Positions 48,028-56,813 of a DNA stretch of 64,000 bases are shown piece by piece. A model generated the notes under the pieces. It saw only the letters and a program-made list of their open reading frames with translations. It had not been told where the DNA came from and made no database searches. Each line of letters starts with the position of its first letter. The stretch's first letter is position 1. This DNA comes from Leuconostoc rapi (GTDB lineage: Bacteria > Bacillota > Bacilli > Lactobacillales > Lactobacillaceae), in NCBI RefSeq assembly GCF_016908715.1, contig NZ_JAFBEK010000001.1:396874-460873 (forward strand), written 5' to 3'. The translations under genes and the position numbers were made by a program.

Positions 48028-48558
48028 ATGACAACACAAGATATGAAAATATTGATTGAAAATATCTATGAAGAAGTACTCAATAATCTTAAAGTAGATA
48101 AAATAGAAGATTATTTTGATAAGACTTATCTGCAGACAACAGATGGTTTAAACGCAACATATGATGAATTTAAGCAACACATGGTGACTTTAAGAAAGGT
48201 GACTAAGAAAATTCAAGTCCCTCATTTTTTAGAAGAAATGTTTGATGTACAAACTCAGAAGGTATTTCTTCACTATATTGTCAATGTCACAAAAATGGAT
48301 AATCATGTAGGGCATATTGAAGTGTTTGCAATATTTTCTATTAAGGGTAAGAAGATTATTAGATGCGAAGAAGTGACACGTTCTTTGGACGATTTAAGTT
48401 TGTTTATTTGGTTTAGAAAGATAGATGGCTCAGGAGCTATCAACTCATTAACTAATAAGTTAGTTTCATTGACGGTACTCAGTATATTTTTTGCTTTTCT
48501 TTTTATCATACAGGCAGTATGGTTGATAATGAAAAAAAAGACTACTATTTCTGAATAA
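48028..48558 (+). CDS. Hypothetical protein with NTF2/SnoaL-like domain and C-terminal membrane helix
   Basis: A 176-residue protein. The first 120 residues (EDYFDKTYLQTTDGLNATYD, then VFLHYIVNVTKMDNHVG and EVFAIFSIKGKKIIRCEEV) look like a cone-shaped NTF2/SnoaL fold. The tail (about 146-170, LVSLTVLSIFFAFLFIIQAVW) is a single membrane helix with a basic end, placing the domain in the cytoplasm as a tail-anchored protein. No catalytic residues can be named. A TAGGAGGA site precedes the ATG. Confidence 0.6.
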   Translation: MTTQDMKILIENIYEEVLNNLKVDKIEDYFDKTYLQTTDGLNATYDEFKQHMVTLRKVTKKIQVPHFLEEMFDVQTQKVFLHYIVNVTKMDNHVGHIEVFAIFSIKGKKIIRCEEVTRSLDDLSLFIWFRKIDGSGAINSLTNKLVSLTVLSIFFAFLFIIQAVWLIMKKKTTISE

Positions 48559-48901
48559 TAAGGTCAACGCCTATTCTTAAACGCCGTTGCTACTATATAG
48601 TAGCAACGGCGTTTTTATGGATATGTCACTGAAAATTATTGCGTAACAAATTGGTGGTTAAGACAGAAATTATTAAAACTTTATGTAGTCAGATGAAATA
48701 TAACAAACAGCGTTTTTAAATTAATTTATTCTGAGTGAGTTAAATTCAAAACGACAATTTTAGGTAAAGATAGCATAATCAGAGGTAATTTTCAGTTAAG
48801 TTCCGATAATGCTCATGGCGAACTAACTTTTTATCACTGCATTGTTGCATACTCAGGCGAACTAGGCTATAGTTTGCTTTACAACGAAAGGATATAAGTA
48901 G
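48559..48901. other. Intergenic region with short direct repeats
   Basis: After the terminator at 48579, the 9-mer GGCGAACTA occurs twice (48817-48825 and 48856-48864), 39 nt apart, before the oxidoreductase gene at 48902. They could be regulator half-sites. No frame or RNA structure is evident. Confidence 0.35.
48579..48617 (+). terminator. Terminator after the NTF2-like gene
   Basis: AAACGCCGTTGCTACTA-TA-TAGTAGCAACGGCGTTT is a near-perfect 17-bp stem with a very small loop, followed by TTAT. Confidence 0.92.
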
Positions 48902-49792
48902 ATGATTTCAATTAAACAAGTTGATTATAATGGCATTGATAGTTTGAAATATGTCACTGAATCAGTACCTGCAGTTTTACCGAATGGCGTTTTAGTTAAA
49001 ATGGCCGTATTACCAGTTGTTCCAACAGATTTAAAAAGAGAGAGCAACCCCAATGCCACATCAGAACAATTTGGGACATTACCAAGAACAATAGGCGTTT
49101 CTGGTGTTGGAACTGTAGTAAGTGTAGGTAGTAATCGTGATTCAGAGTTACTTAATAAGAGGGTACTCTTATTGAACCCATCAGGTACTTTTAGTGAGTA
49201 TGTATTGAACGAAAATAATGATTGGTTGTTTATGCTACCTGATGAAGTGTCAGATAATGAAGCGGCAACATTGACTGCAACTTCATTAGTTTTGAAAAAA
49301 GAAATCGAAGATTCAACTTTTTCAAATGTTTTTATAACTGGTGCAAATTCTGTGATAGGTATTTACTTATTGCAACAGTTAAATACTGTGGATAAGAAAA
49401 TATACCCAATAGTAACACCGTCAAGCAAAACGTATTTAAAAGATTTTTTACCAGATATTCAAGTATATACTGTCTCAGATATTTCAGAAAAGTTAGACTC
49501 TGCCATCATCGCAGACATAGCTGGTAATGAGGAAATTTTGAAATCTTTATCCGATAAGATTATTGACTTGTCAATTGTTTCTATTGCAATTATGAAACAA
49601 AATAAGTTTTCTAATTTCAAATTTGTTCATGAATCATTTGATCACACTACTTATGAATATCTAATAGAACAGTTAGCTGACCAGTCATTAAGAGCGCCGA
49701 TTGGTAAGGTTTTTGACGATCATGATGTCAAACAAGCGCAACATTATCTTGAAGATAATCATAGTCGTGGAAGGATACTCTTAAAATTTTAA
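48902..49792 (+). CDS. Medium-chain dehydrogenase/reductase-like protein
   Basis: A 296-residue protein of the MDR/quinone oxidoreductase type. GroES-like part: VLVKMAVLPVVPTDLKRES, TIGVSGVGTVVSVGS. The Rossmann motif ITGANSVIGIYLLQQL is at about 141-156. The C-terminal QAQHYLEDNHSRGRILLKF matches the usual AHxxLexxxxxGKxvL ending. It is shorter and more divergent than the QOR at 28813, and zinc ligands are absent. AAAGGATAT precedes the ATG. Substrate unknown. Confidence 0.75.
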   Translation: MISIKQVDYNGIDSLKYVTESVPAVLPNGVLVKMAVLPVVPTDLKRESNPNATSEQFGTLPRTIGVSGVGTVVSVGSNRDSELLNKRVLLLNPSGTFSEYVLNENNDWLFMLPDEVSDNEAATLTATSLVLKKEIEDSTFSNVFITGANSVIGIYLLQQLNTVDKKIYPIVTPSSKTYLKDFLPDIQVYTVSDISEKLDSAIIADIAGNEEILKSLSDKIIDLSIVSIAIMKQNKFSNFKFVHESFDHTTYEYLIEQLADQSLRAPIGKVFDDHDVKQAQHYLEDNHSRGRILLKF

Positions 49793-49878
49793 GTTATCTT
49801 ATTTAGATTGCTCTAAAATTAATTTATTTATAAATGATATGATGAAATAAGTATTTTAAGGATTTTATATAAGGTCTA

Positions 49879-49914
49879 GCAAAAGGAACTCTAAAATTTA
49901 GAGTCCCTTTTGCG
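49879..49914 (+). terminator. Terminator after the MDR gene
   Basis: GCAAAAGG..ACTCTAAA pairs with TTTAGAGT..CCTTTTGC with one internal mismatch; T-rich end. Confidence 0.8.
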
Positions 49915-50065
49915 TGTTATGTCTGTATGACACGGCATTATTACCAAAAAATGTAAACTAATAATACTAAATGCCATATTTTTAGCTTCTTTTTCATCTC
50001 GTCTAATATCTTTCGATCCAAAACCATTGTTTCAATGTTATTTATAAATTGCAAAGTAAAAGATG

Positions 50066-50104
50066 AAAATGATATACTCGAAGGGTTTTTGAGTATATCA
50101 TTTT
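50066..50104 (+). terminator. Hairpin upstream of the amaP operon
   Basis: AAAATGATATACTC and GAGTATATCATTTT form a perfect 14-bp stem with an 11-nt loop. It could be a terminator or a leader structure. Confidence 0.6.
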
Positions 50105-50135
50105 ACAACAAAATTTACTTATGTTATATTTGGGG

Positions 50136-50157
50136 TATTAAGTGGCGCCGCTTAATA
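50136..50157 (+). promoter_or_regulatory. 22-bp palindrome at the amaP promoter
   Basis: TATTAAGTGGC and GCCGCTTAATA are complementary except for one G-T pair. A possible -35 TTTACT (50114-50119) is 16 bp before TATTAA at the left end of the palindrome. Candidate operator for the envelope-stress operon. Confidence 0.45.
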
Positions 50158-50196
50158 TTTGATAAAATCATGCATAATGAGAAAAGAGACCACCTT

Positions 50197-50760
50197 ATGA
50201 AGAAATGGCAAAAATTTTTTCTTGGCTTGCTGTGTTTGATCTATATTTTTGTACTGTCAATGACTATCTGGCCCCAAAGTATCACGGCTATAAATGATTT
50301 TGTTGCTAATATAGCAGGTAATAGTCCTATCAATCAACATGCGTTACTAAATGTTTCGCAATTAGTCTTATTAGTGCTTACTATCCTTATTTTACTTGTC
50401 ATTATTTTTATACCAGCGCAAAAAAATGGTATTCTGCTTGAAAAAAATAAGCAAGGTGTATTATCACTTAGTAACGATGGTGTCACCAGTTTCGTAAATA
50501 CAATACTCTCAGGTTATGGCTTATCCAACATTAGAGTTGCTTTTAAAAACACTAAACATGTTAATCAGTTCGACATTACGGCAGACTCAGTGTATCAAAG
50601 GCACGTCATCAAGCAATTACCCCAAATTAAGCAAACATTGACGAGTGACATTCAAGAATTACTTTCAGGGATTGATGAAAAAAAATTGAAACTAAGTATT
50701 AAAGTTGATCAGAAGTCGACAGGTAGTTCACGTAAAAAAAGGTCTACACGGGTCGTGTAG
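50197..50760 (+). CDS. amaP: Alkaline shock response membrane anchor protein
   Basis: A 187-residue membrane anchor for Asp23. Two membrane helices (about 8-28 and 60-82) are joined by an external loop; the cytoplasmic part holds GVTSFVNTILSGYGLSNIRV and the basic tail RKKRSTRVV. AmaP recruits Asp23 to the membrane in Staphylococcus. The ATG at 50197 with AAAGAG upstream is chosen; the 54-residue longer frame crosses the palindrome and hairpin. The first gene of the amaP-DUF2273-asp23 operon. Confidence 0.85.
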   Translation: MKKWQKFFLGLLCLIYIFVLSMTIWPQSITAINDFVANIAGNSPINQHALLNVSQLVLLVLTILILLVIIFIPAQKNGILLEKNKQGVLSLSNDGVTSFVNTILSGYGLSNIRVAFKNTKHVNQFDITADSVYQRHVIKQLPQIKQTLTSDIQELLSGIDEKKLKLSIKVDQKSTGSSRKKRSTRVV

Positions 50761-50778
50761 TAGGGTGGAGGAATACAA

Positions 50779-50973
50779 TTGAAAAATAAGATTCCCAATA
50801 GTTGGCTATTTGGTGTTCTAGGCTTTATCTTAGCAACTCTACTGATGACTGTTGGCTTTGCTAATACTTTTTGGATTTTAATTTTAACAATATTAGCAAG
50901 TGTTATTGGTTACTTGTTAGACAAATATGATTTTGATTTCACACCACTAGTGCAAATTTTCAAACGTAAATAG
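50779..50973 (+). CDS. DUF2273 small membrane protein
   Basis: Sixty-four residues with two membrane helices (WLFGVLGFILATLLMTVGF and FWILILTILASVIGYLLD) and a C-terminal DKYDFDFTPLVQIFKRK, matching DUF2273 proteins that always sit between amaP and asp23. It starts with TTG, supported by GGTGGAGG 8 nt upstream. Function unknown; presumed part of the envelope-stress membrane complex. Confidence 0.85.
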   Translation: MKNKIPNSWLFGVLGFILATLLMTVGFANTFWILILTILASVIGYLLDKYDFDFTPLVQIFKRK

Positions 50974-51030
50974 CAGTCAAGAATATATTGACTAAATGTA
51001 GTTTTATAAATGTAGGAGGGAAATAGTACA

Positions 51031-51546
51031 ATGGTTACAGAAAATAAGAGTGCACAGACTACTTCAACAGATATTAAAGGTGAATTGACTTTTAACGACA
51101 AAGTCATTCGAAAAATTGTCGGTTATGCCATTGAAAATGTGAAAGGTCTTCTTGGTGTAGACGGTGGTTTTGTTTCAAATATTAAAAATAAAATAGTCAA
51201 TAGTGATGACCCAACTGATGGTATTGATGTCGAAGTTGGTAAAGAACAGGTTGCTGTTGATTTAAATGTCATTATGGCGTTTGGTCATAATGCTCATGAT
51301 ATATATAAAGAATTAAGAAAAGTAACTGAGACACAATTAGAAAAAACAACGAGTCTAAAGTTGGTCGAATTGAATGTTCAAATTATCGATATTCAGACAC
51401 AGGCTGAATATAAAAATTCAAGAGTGACACTACAAGACAGAGTTTCTGATGCAGGTAGTGCAATCAAGGAAAAAACTTCTGAGGGAGTTGGTTCTGTGAA
51501 AGAAACAGCTAGCAACTTAACAGATGAAGATAGCCGCGTGCAGTAA
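51031..51546 (+). CDS. asp23: Asp23/Gls24-family envelope stress protein
   Basis: A 171-residue Asp23/YloU-family protein. LTFNDKVIRKIVGYAIENVKGLLGVDGGF (about 22-50) and the repeated beta-alpha fold with VDLNVIMAFGHNAHDIYKELRKV are diagnostic. The C-terminal 45 residues are polar and low-complexity. In Gram-positive bacteria Asp23 is an abundant membrane-associated protein that protects the envelope under alkaline and other stresses. AGGAGGGAA precedes the ATG. Confidence 0.92.
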   Translation: MVTENKSAQTTSTDIKGELTFNDKVIRKIVGYAIENVKGLLGVDGGFVSNIKNKIVNSDDPTDGIDVEVGKEQVAVDLNVIMAFGHNAHDIYKELRKVTETQLEKTTSLKLVELNVQIIDIQTQAEYKNSRVTLQDRVSDAGSAIKEKTSEGVGSVKETASNLTDEDSRVQ

Positions 51547-51570
51547 AAATAATTAATTCAAAAATTAGTA

Positions 51571-51605
51571 AAAAACTCGAAACTAAAAACTTCGAGTTTT
51601 TTTGT
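51571..51605 (+). terminator. Terminator of the amaP-asp23 operon
   Basis: AAAACTCGAA and TTCGAGTTTT pair over a 9-10 nt loop, followed by TTTT. Confidence 0.92.
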
Positions 51606-51761
51606 ATTATTTCTTAATGTTAATGAATGGCCATTGTCGCTGGGATTGATGTTAATCAGCTCGGAGAAAACATGTCAATGAGTACTTCAACAGTGATAAA
51701 CTACAACTAGTATTTTATCAAAACAAGAGTATAATTGGAGTAATTTCTATGGCGGTCACCT

Positions 51762-52241
51762 ATGCGTAAAATAAGAAAATTTTCAAATACAGATGCTGAA
51801 TTAGTTGCACAGCTAATAGCTAAAACAATGAGAACTACTAATATAAAAGATTATTCAAGTGAGTTCATTGAAAATGACCTACAAGCATTAAAGGCTAATG
51901 ATTTAATTGAGCGTGCAAAACAGTTTCATTGTTATGTCATTGAAAATTCTGATGATAAACAAATTGTTGGAGTAGGGTCAATTGGTCCTTTTTGGGGTAG
52001 CCAGACAGAAAGCAGTCTTTTTAATATTTTTGTTGATCCAGATTATCAAGGGCAGGGTTTGGGGAGAGTGATTATTAACACTTTGGAAATGGATGATTAT
52101 TTTTTAAGAGCATCACGTATTGAAATACCTGCATCAAAAACTGCCTTAACGTTTTACAAAAAAATGGGCTATGATTTTAAAAATGGAATAGACGAGGTAG
52201 ATTCAGAAGAACTATATCGTTTAGAAAAATTCAACTTTTGA
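51762..52241 (+). CDS. GNAT-family N-acetyltransferase
   Basis: A 159-residue GNAT. The acetyl-CoA loop DPDYQGQGLGRVIINTLE (about 88-105) is a perfect Q/RxxGxG/A motif A, followed by RIEIPASKTALTFYKKMGYDF. The acceptor is unknown. The best ribosome binding site (GGAG, 51737) belongs to an overlapping six-codon frame starting at 51749, whose stop overlaps this ATG region. Translation may be coupled to that leader peptide. Confidence 0.83.
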   Translation: MRKIRKFSNTDAELVAQLIAKTMRTTNIKDYSSEFIENDLQALKANDLIERAKQFHCYVIENSDDKQIVGVGSIGPFWGSQTESSLFNIFVDPDYQGQGLGRVIINTLEMDDYFLRASRIEIPASKTALTFYKKMGYDFKNGIDEVDSEELYRLEKFNF

Positions 52242-52586
52242 TAAACTGATAAATAATCAGTAGTGTACGTCATTTTTAATATTTTTAGTAAAATTTAAAG
52301 CGTTAACAAATTGTATACATATTTCTGCGGAATGTCTTTCATAATTATTGTGTGCTGAACCATTCTGTATTTCTTTAGGTGTAAAAAATTAGCAGTTAGG
52401 GTGCAATATTTGATTTCAAAATCGATTGAGCTGGCTTATCTATATTTATTGATTAACGGAACTGATCCCAATACAAAGCGTCGGCTTAACAAGATTGAAG
52501 AGCAATTATATCAGTCGAAAGTACGCTATAACTCGTAAGCCATTGAATTAAGTGAAAAGGGCGATAAGTCAAAAAAAATAGATGAA
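52242..52586. other. Decayed intergenic region
   Basis: Between two acetyltransferase genes. The only interpretable content is the relic at 52383-52538 related to the gene at 60732. Confidence 0.5.
52383..52538 (+). pseudogene. 5'-truncated relic related to the gene at 60732
   Basis: The frame reads KKLAVRVQYLISKSIELAYL, then NGTDPNTKRRLNKIEEQLYQ, aligning end to end with residues 30-78 of the small protein at 60732 (KKLASRVQDLISKSIEL, GTDRNSEGGLNKIEEQLYQ). Nucleotide identity is also high. No start codon or 5' part remains. Confidence 0.75.
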
Positions 52587-53225
52587 TTAGTTCAATTCAT
52601 CTATTTTTTCTTTGGTTATTTTACCTGTCATTAAGTAATCTATGTTATTAGTAATCCATTCAACATCTTTATGCCACCAAGCTAGTGATTGCAACTGTTC
52701 AATGATCTCATTTGAAAATCTTTTCCGAATTTGTTTGGCAGGATTTCCAGCGACAATAGAATAGGCTGGAACATCACTGGCAACAACACTGTTAGCACCA
52801 ATAATAGCACCATTCTCTACATGTACCCCTGGTAAAATTGTTACCTTTTGACCTATCCAAACATCATTTTCTATGACAGTATTTCCCTTGTTTGGTAAAT
52901 CGTCAATTACAGGAACATGTTCAGACCATTCATCTCCCATAATATAAAAAGGATAGGGTGTTATACCTTTCATAAGGTGGTTAGCACCATTCATTATAAA
53001 TTCTACATTTTCACCAATCGAGCAAAATTTGCCAATAATTAATTTATCATTGATAAAATCATAATGATGTGTCACATGTTCTTCGAATTTCTCTGGTTCT
53101 TTATCCGAGAAGTAGGTAAATTCCCCAACTTCAATGTTAGGATTAGTCACAACATTTTTTAAAAATACAATACTTTTAACATTATCATCAGGATATGTTT
53201 TATTAGGGTTCGGCAATTTAGTCAT
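52587..53225 (-). CDS. Xenobiotic O-acetyltransferase (CatB/Vat-like hexapeptide family)
   Basis: A 212-residue trimeric beta-helix acetyltransferase of the XAT class. It has the long N-terminal region ending EVGEFTYFSDKEP, then hexapeptide repeats with KFCSIGENVEFIMNGANHLMKG carrying the active-site histidine (about 83), a protruding loop, and SIVAGNPAKQIRKRF. XAT enzymes inactivate chloramphenicol or streptogramin A, but chromosomal members may have other substrates. AAGGAG lies 8 nt before the ATG. Confidence 0.85.
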   Translation of the reverse strand: MTKLPNPNKTYPDDNVKSIVFLKNVVTNPNIEVGEFTYFSDKEPEKFEEHVTHHYDFINDKLIIGKFCSIGENVEFIMNGANHLMKGITPYPFYIMGDEWSEHVPVIDDLPNKGNTVIENDVWIGQKVTILPGVHVENGAIIGANSVVASDVPAYSIVAGNPAKQIRKRFSNEIIEQLQSLAWWHKDVEWITNNIDYLMTGKITKEKIDELN

Positions 53226-53602
53226 TATAGATGCTCCTTAATTTTACACGCAATATTCGTTAAATAGTTTACCATAATTAAATAAACAATCGTAATTAGA
53301 AAAAAACAGCAATGTGCTAACAGTCCATTGTTAAAAATGCCTAGGGTTCTGATTTAGAATATTTAATTGTGGATAAGAGTGATGGCTTACACCCTCAATT
53401 ATGATACTGATGAAAAGCTAGTGTCCGCACGATTAGCCTTAAAAGGAACAGACAATAATTAAAAATAAATGGTAGATGCACTTTTTGAATATATGCTATT
53501 TTTGCAATCAGGCATTTTTGTGTGGTAAAACCCAGATACATGTTAAAATTTAATCAACAAAGGTAATGATATTTATCATTAAATAGAAATGAGGAAGTTA
53601 AT
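53226..53602. other. Gene-poor interval with a short relic-like frame
   Basis: A 26-codon frame at about 53381-53464 ends LALKGTDNN, loosely resembling LDLPIKGTDRN of the protein at 60732. Otherwise no recognisable content. Confidence 0.35.
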
Positions 53603-54226
53603 ATGTTTAAAAAATGGACAACCACAGCATTGCTGATTATTATTAGCCTACTACTGATTGTAATTGCGTATTTACTTTATAACGGTCAAAAAAATATTAG
53701 TCCTTCAACTCAAAGTTCTGAGCAAACTAGCGTGTCTACGTCAACTAATTCTAGTGGAAAATCTGATAAAAATGATAATAATTTTCTAAGTGTGGACAAA
53801 GTTAGAAACATTTTTAATCAAAGATACGAGAACACAACTATTACATCAATTGAATTTGATAAAACCCTCCTGTCAACGTTTTATGACATAACAGGCGTTG
53901 ATAATGATACCGAATACTCATTAAAAATACACGCAGACACAGGAAAAGTTATTAGTCATGATAAGGAATCATTAGATACTGACGAAGCAAATGGTATTGA
54001 AAAAAAGAGTAAGGCCATTGACTTCGTTAATATCATTCCCTTAGAAAATGCGGTAACCAAAGCAAAACAATCCGCTAAGAAAAATGGCTCTGTCAAGAGC
54101 TGGTCACTAGAAAAAAGCGATAGCATAACACAGTGGGAAATAGTATTAAACACTGATAGTGATGATATATCTGTAAAAATTAATGCTCAAAATGGTCAAG
54201 TTCTCGAGCAAGAAACTGACGATTAA
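53603..54226 (+). CDS. Membrane-anchored PepSY-domain protein
   Basis: A 207-residue extracytoplasmic protein. An N-terminal membrane anchor (about 5-26, TTALLIIISLLLIVIAYLL) is followed by a serine/threonine-rich linker (30-60) and two PepSY repeats: one ending YSLKIHADTGKVISHDKES and one ending ISVKINAQNGQVLEQETDD. PepSY modules are thought to inhibit proteases or bind peptides at the cell surface. AGGAAG precedes the ATG. Confidence 0.85.
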   Translation: MFKKWTTTALLIIISLLLIVIAYLLYNGQKNISPSTQSSEQTSVSTSTNSSGKSDKNDNNFLSVDKVRNIFNQRYENTTITSIEFDKTLLSTFYDITGVDNDTEYSLKIHADTGKVISHDKESLDTDEANGIEKKSKAIDFVNIIPLENAVTKAKQSAKKNGSVKSWSLEKSDSITQWEIVLNTDSDDISVKINAQNGQVLEQETDD

Positions 54227-54490
54227 TTAAAAAAAGATAACTAATTAAATCATATGAAACCTTGTATTAAAAGGGGTCATTAAACTAAGCAAGGCACTAG
54301 AAACAGTTCCCCAAACCATTCAATCGTGTATACCAGTCATTTTATTAGTGGCTTTTTTTATTTTCTACCAAGATCATCAATAACCGATGTTAAGGGCATT
54401 GTTAAACACTCAAGCTGTGATGTTTGACAATGCCGATGTCTTTGATTGCTTACAAAATGATTTGAAAATACACAGTAGTTAATTTAAACT

Positions 54491-54904
54491 TTAAACGCGT
54501 GTTGTTCCCCACCAATTGGGCATCAGTTCATTTAAGGTGATCGTCTCTCGCTTGGTATAATCAACCATTACTTCTGTGGCTGCGTTTTCAATGTTTAATT
54601 GCATTAAAAATTCCCGACAAGCACCACATGGCATTCCTCCGACGCCAGAAGGGGCCTCGTCTCTGAAAGCTATGATGCGTTTGATTTTTGTTTGCTTACT
54701 CTGTTGATACATGTTAAAAGCGGCGGCACGTTCAGCGCAAAGATGAAAAACACCGCATGTCGCTTCAAAACAATATCCTGTATATATTTGTCCGTCTTCA
54801 GCTTCCAAGGCGCATACAACATGTTCAGCATATACAAAAGGTGACACTTCATGTGGATTGTATAGTACCTTAGCTTCGTTGTATAGTTTTTCCCAAATAT
54901 CCAT
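54491..54904 (-). CDS. Cytidine deaminase-family protein
   Basis: A 137-residue zinc-dependent deaminase. The zinc and proton-shuttle motif is HLCAERAAAFNMY (CAE, about 55-57) and the second site MPCGACREFLMQL (PCxxC, about 91-96), as in tetrameric cytidine deaminases and blasticidin-S deaminases. Nucleoside salvage is the likely role, but the divergent N-terminus leaves blasticidin-like substrates possible. AAAGGAGAT is the ribosome binding site. Confidence 0.87.
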   Translation of the reverse strand: MDIWEKLYNEAKVLYNPHEVSPFVYAEHVVCALEAEDGQIYTGYCFEATCGVFHLCAERAAAFNMYQQSKQTKIKRIIAFRDEAPSGVGGMPCGACREFLMQLNIENAATEVMVDYTKRETITLNELMPNWWGTTRV

Positions 54905-54944
54905 TAAAAATCTCCTTTAAATTTAGTCAAATAAAATCATATTA

Positions 54945-54978
54945 ATTCTCACCATTTCATAATATGTCATGGTGAGAA
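54945..54978. repeat. Inverted repeat upstream of the deaminase gene
   Basis: TTCTCACCAT (54946-54955) and ATGGTGAGAA (54969-54978) are perfectly complementary with a 13-nt centre, about 45 nt upstream of the start. It is a possible operator. Confidence 0.5.
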
Positions 54979-55125
54979 AAATATCTTAGCCATATCATTT
55001 AAATAGCTCTCAACAATAAATTAAGCATAACATAAAGTTAATTCATTATTAATATACAAATAATTTGCTTATGAAATTTTAAAAAGCGTGTAATGAGATA
55101 AGGCGGTGTAGAAATGGCCTATTTT

Positions 55126-55653
55126 TTAGTGTTGTGTTGAAATATTATATTGCATCTCAAAGTCTATGGCGTTCAAATAGTGATTTACAGTTTGTCGTCC
55201 AATATCCTTAAATCCTTGCTTTAAATAAAACTCATGAGCCGATGATCGTGCCGACAAACTCACTTGTTGATAGCCTTGTTTTCGAAAATCATTAAGTGCC
55301 CAGCGTAATAAACGTGATCCGAGTCCTTGTTGTTGATATTGCGTGCTAACAGCAAAAGACACCAATCGAATTGTATTTACATCTTTTTGATAAATTGAAA
55401 AAGTTGCAACTAAAACCTCAGCAATCGTCATACCGTAAAACTGATTATTTTGTTCAATTGTCATTTCTTCAGGTGTAATTAACTTTTTAAGTGGTGCTCT
55501 CAAAACAGTATTTCTCAAATCTATACTTTGTTTATAAAGCTCCATGTTTGAAGTGTTGAATTTTTTTAAAATTGGCTTGTTAATTATCGAATCACAATTT
55601 TGTTTTGTGTTGTTGGCTGCTTTCACGCTTTTTAATCTAATATTATTTCCCAT
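55126..55653 (-). CDS. GNAT-family N-acetyltransferase
   Basis: A 175-residue GNAT. STQYQQQGLGSRLLRWALND (about 103-122) is the acetyl-CoA loop (QQQGLG), followed by VSLSARSSAHEFYLKQGF, the motif B pattern of ElaA/YitI-type acetyltransferases. The first 35 residues are basic and outside the domain. GAGGT lies 9 nt before the ATG. Acceptor unknown. Confidence 0.82.
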   Translation of the reverse strand: MGNNIRLKSVKAANNTKQNCDSIINKPILKKFNTSNMELYKQSIDLRNTVLRAPLKKLITPEEMTIEQNNQFYGMTIAEVLVATFSIYQKDVNTIRLVSFAVSTQYQQQGLGSRLLRWALNDFRKQGYQQVSLSARSSAHEFYLKQGFKDIGRQTVNHYLNAIDFEMQYNISTQH

Positions 55654-56023
55654 TTTTGTACCTCATTTTCTAATAATATTCAAATTTTACACCAATGTTT
55701 AGCTATTATCAATCTAGCTTGTCTAGTTGTTTATTTAATTATGTTGTACTATGCAAGAAATTCAAAACTTAGCATCTGTATTTGATTTGATTTTAGGGTT
55801 AGTCATGTTTCATGGGCAAAATTGCTGCTACGATATAATAGATGATGAACAAAGTGAATTGAACTTACTTTTGCATACTGTGATTTAGATTTGTTAATTG
55901 ATGAAACTGGTCGCAATAGTGAAAGTGCACTAAAAAAATTGAAGAGCAGTTGTATCAAACTAAACGGTAATTAAGATAAAGTTATTCATGATGACTAGTT
56001 AGTGTGATAATTTAAATCCTTAG
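55654..56023. other. Decayed intergenic region
   Basis: Holds the second relic of the 60732-type gene (55858-55970). The remainder has no credible frame. Confidence 0.5.
55858..55970 (+). pseudogene. Second relic of the 60732-type gene
   Basis: Reads IELTFAYCDLDLLIDETGRN, then SESALKK and, after a 1-nt shift, IEEQLYQTKR and stop. Residues IELTFAY-DLDL and GRNSE--L-KIEEQLYQ match the intact protein at 60732. Only the C-terminal half survives, and it is frameshifted. Confidence 0.75.
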
Positions 56024-56536
56024 TCATTTGACAATGTAGTCAACCGCATCTTTAAGCGTTCTAACATTGACAACTTTATCGCAATTATGCCAAGCATCTG
56101 ATTCTTGTTTCCCTGTTTCAACGTGAACGCCAAGCATATCACAATCGAAAGCAAGTTTTATGTCAGATGAGTATCGGTCACCAATGATAACAGACTTACT
56201 ATTTTCAAAATCATATTTTGCATGTGCTTGATTGATTAACCCATTTTTTGGTTTTCTACAATTACAATTAGCTTTTTCTGAATGGGGACAAATAAAAGCA
56301 TCATCAAAGCCTATCGAAATAAAGGAATTGAAAAAATCATTATAATCCATTTTCCCATCTGCAATATGTGTTTGATTTGAAAGACCGAATACCTTAATAT
56401 TATTATTTTTTAACTTATCAATAGCTCCTAACGTATAGGGAAATAATTTAAAATCTTCTAGGGACTGGAAGTGTCCATCACCACCAATAGTCCCATCACG
56501 GTCAATAAAAACAGTGGTGTATTGCTGGATTATCAT
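56024..56536 (-). CDS. HAD-superfamily hydrolase, subfamily IIIA
   Basis: A 170-residue phosphatase. Motif I is VFIDRDGTIGG (about 9-19), motif II LSNQT, the zinc loop CPHSEKANCNCRKPKNG resembles GmhB/HisB-N type enzymes, and motif IV is VIIGDRYSSDIKLAF. Probable substrate is a sugar or histidinol phosphate, but no matching pathway is nearby. AAGGAAAAAC precedes the ATG. Confidence 0.87.
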   Translation of the reverse strand: MIIQQYTTVFIDRDGTIGGDGHFQSLEDFKLFPYTLGAIDKLKNNNIKVFGLSNQTHIADGKMDYNDFFNSFISIGFDDAFICPHSEKANCNCRKPKNGLINQAHAKYDFENSKSVIIGDRYSSDIKLAFDCDMLGVHVETGKQESDAWHNCDKVVNVRTLKDAVDYIVK

Positions 56537-56813
56537 TATAAGTTTTTCCTTTGAAATTGATCAATAATAAAATATATCCTCATTATACCAATAATATTTG
56601 CATCGAGTTTTACAATAACCAAGAAAAAGGGATACCATTATGATTAAAAGAGAAATACAAGTAATATGTTATCGGCGTTAAATGGGTGGGTTGATATGTG
56701 GTTTAGTCGTCATCAAGTTAAATTAACAGCTATCGATGTTAACCAACCTTGCATTTCATAATACACGAACAACGGCGCTTTAACGTCTTTGCTAATGAAT
56801 ATGAAGTAGCCTG
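56537..56813. other. Interval with coding-like fragments
   Basis: Frames at 56650-56815 read LSALNGWVDMWFSRHQVKL and IHEQRRFNVFANEYEVA in different phases without joining, suggesting a decayed gene. The family was not recognised. Confidence 0.35.

Larger units (their letters stand above)
49793..50196. other. Intergenic region upstream of the envelope-stress operon
   Basis: Contains a terminator at 49879, a long hairpin at 50066 and a 22-bp palindrome at 50136. On the minus strand between 50020 and 49900 a frame reads GFGSKDIRRDEKEAKNMAFS without a start codon; it may be a gene relic but was not recognised. Confidence 0.4.

Noticed and set aside
54395..54434. Strong 14-bp hairpin between the PepSY and deaminase genes
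   Set aside because: No U tract on either strand, so it was not called a terminator; it may be structural but has no supporting context.
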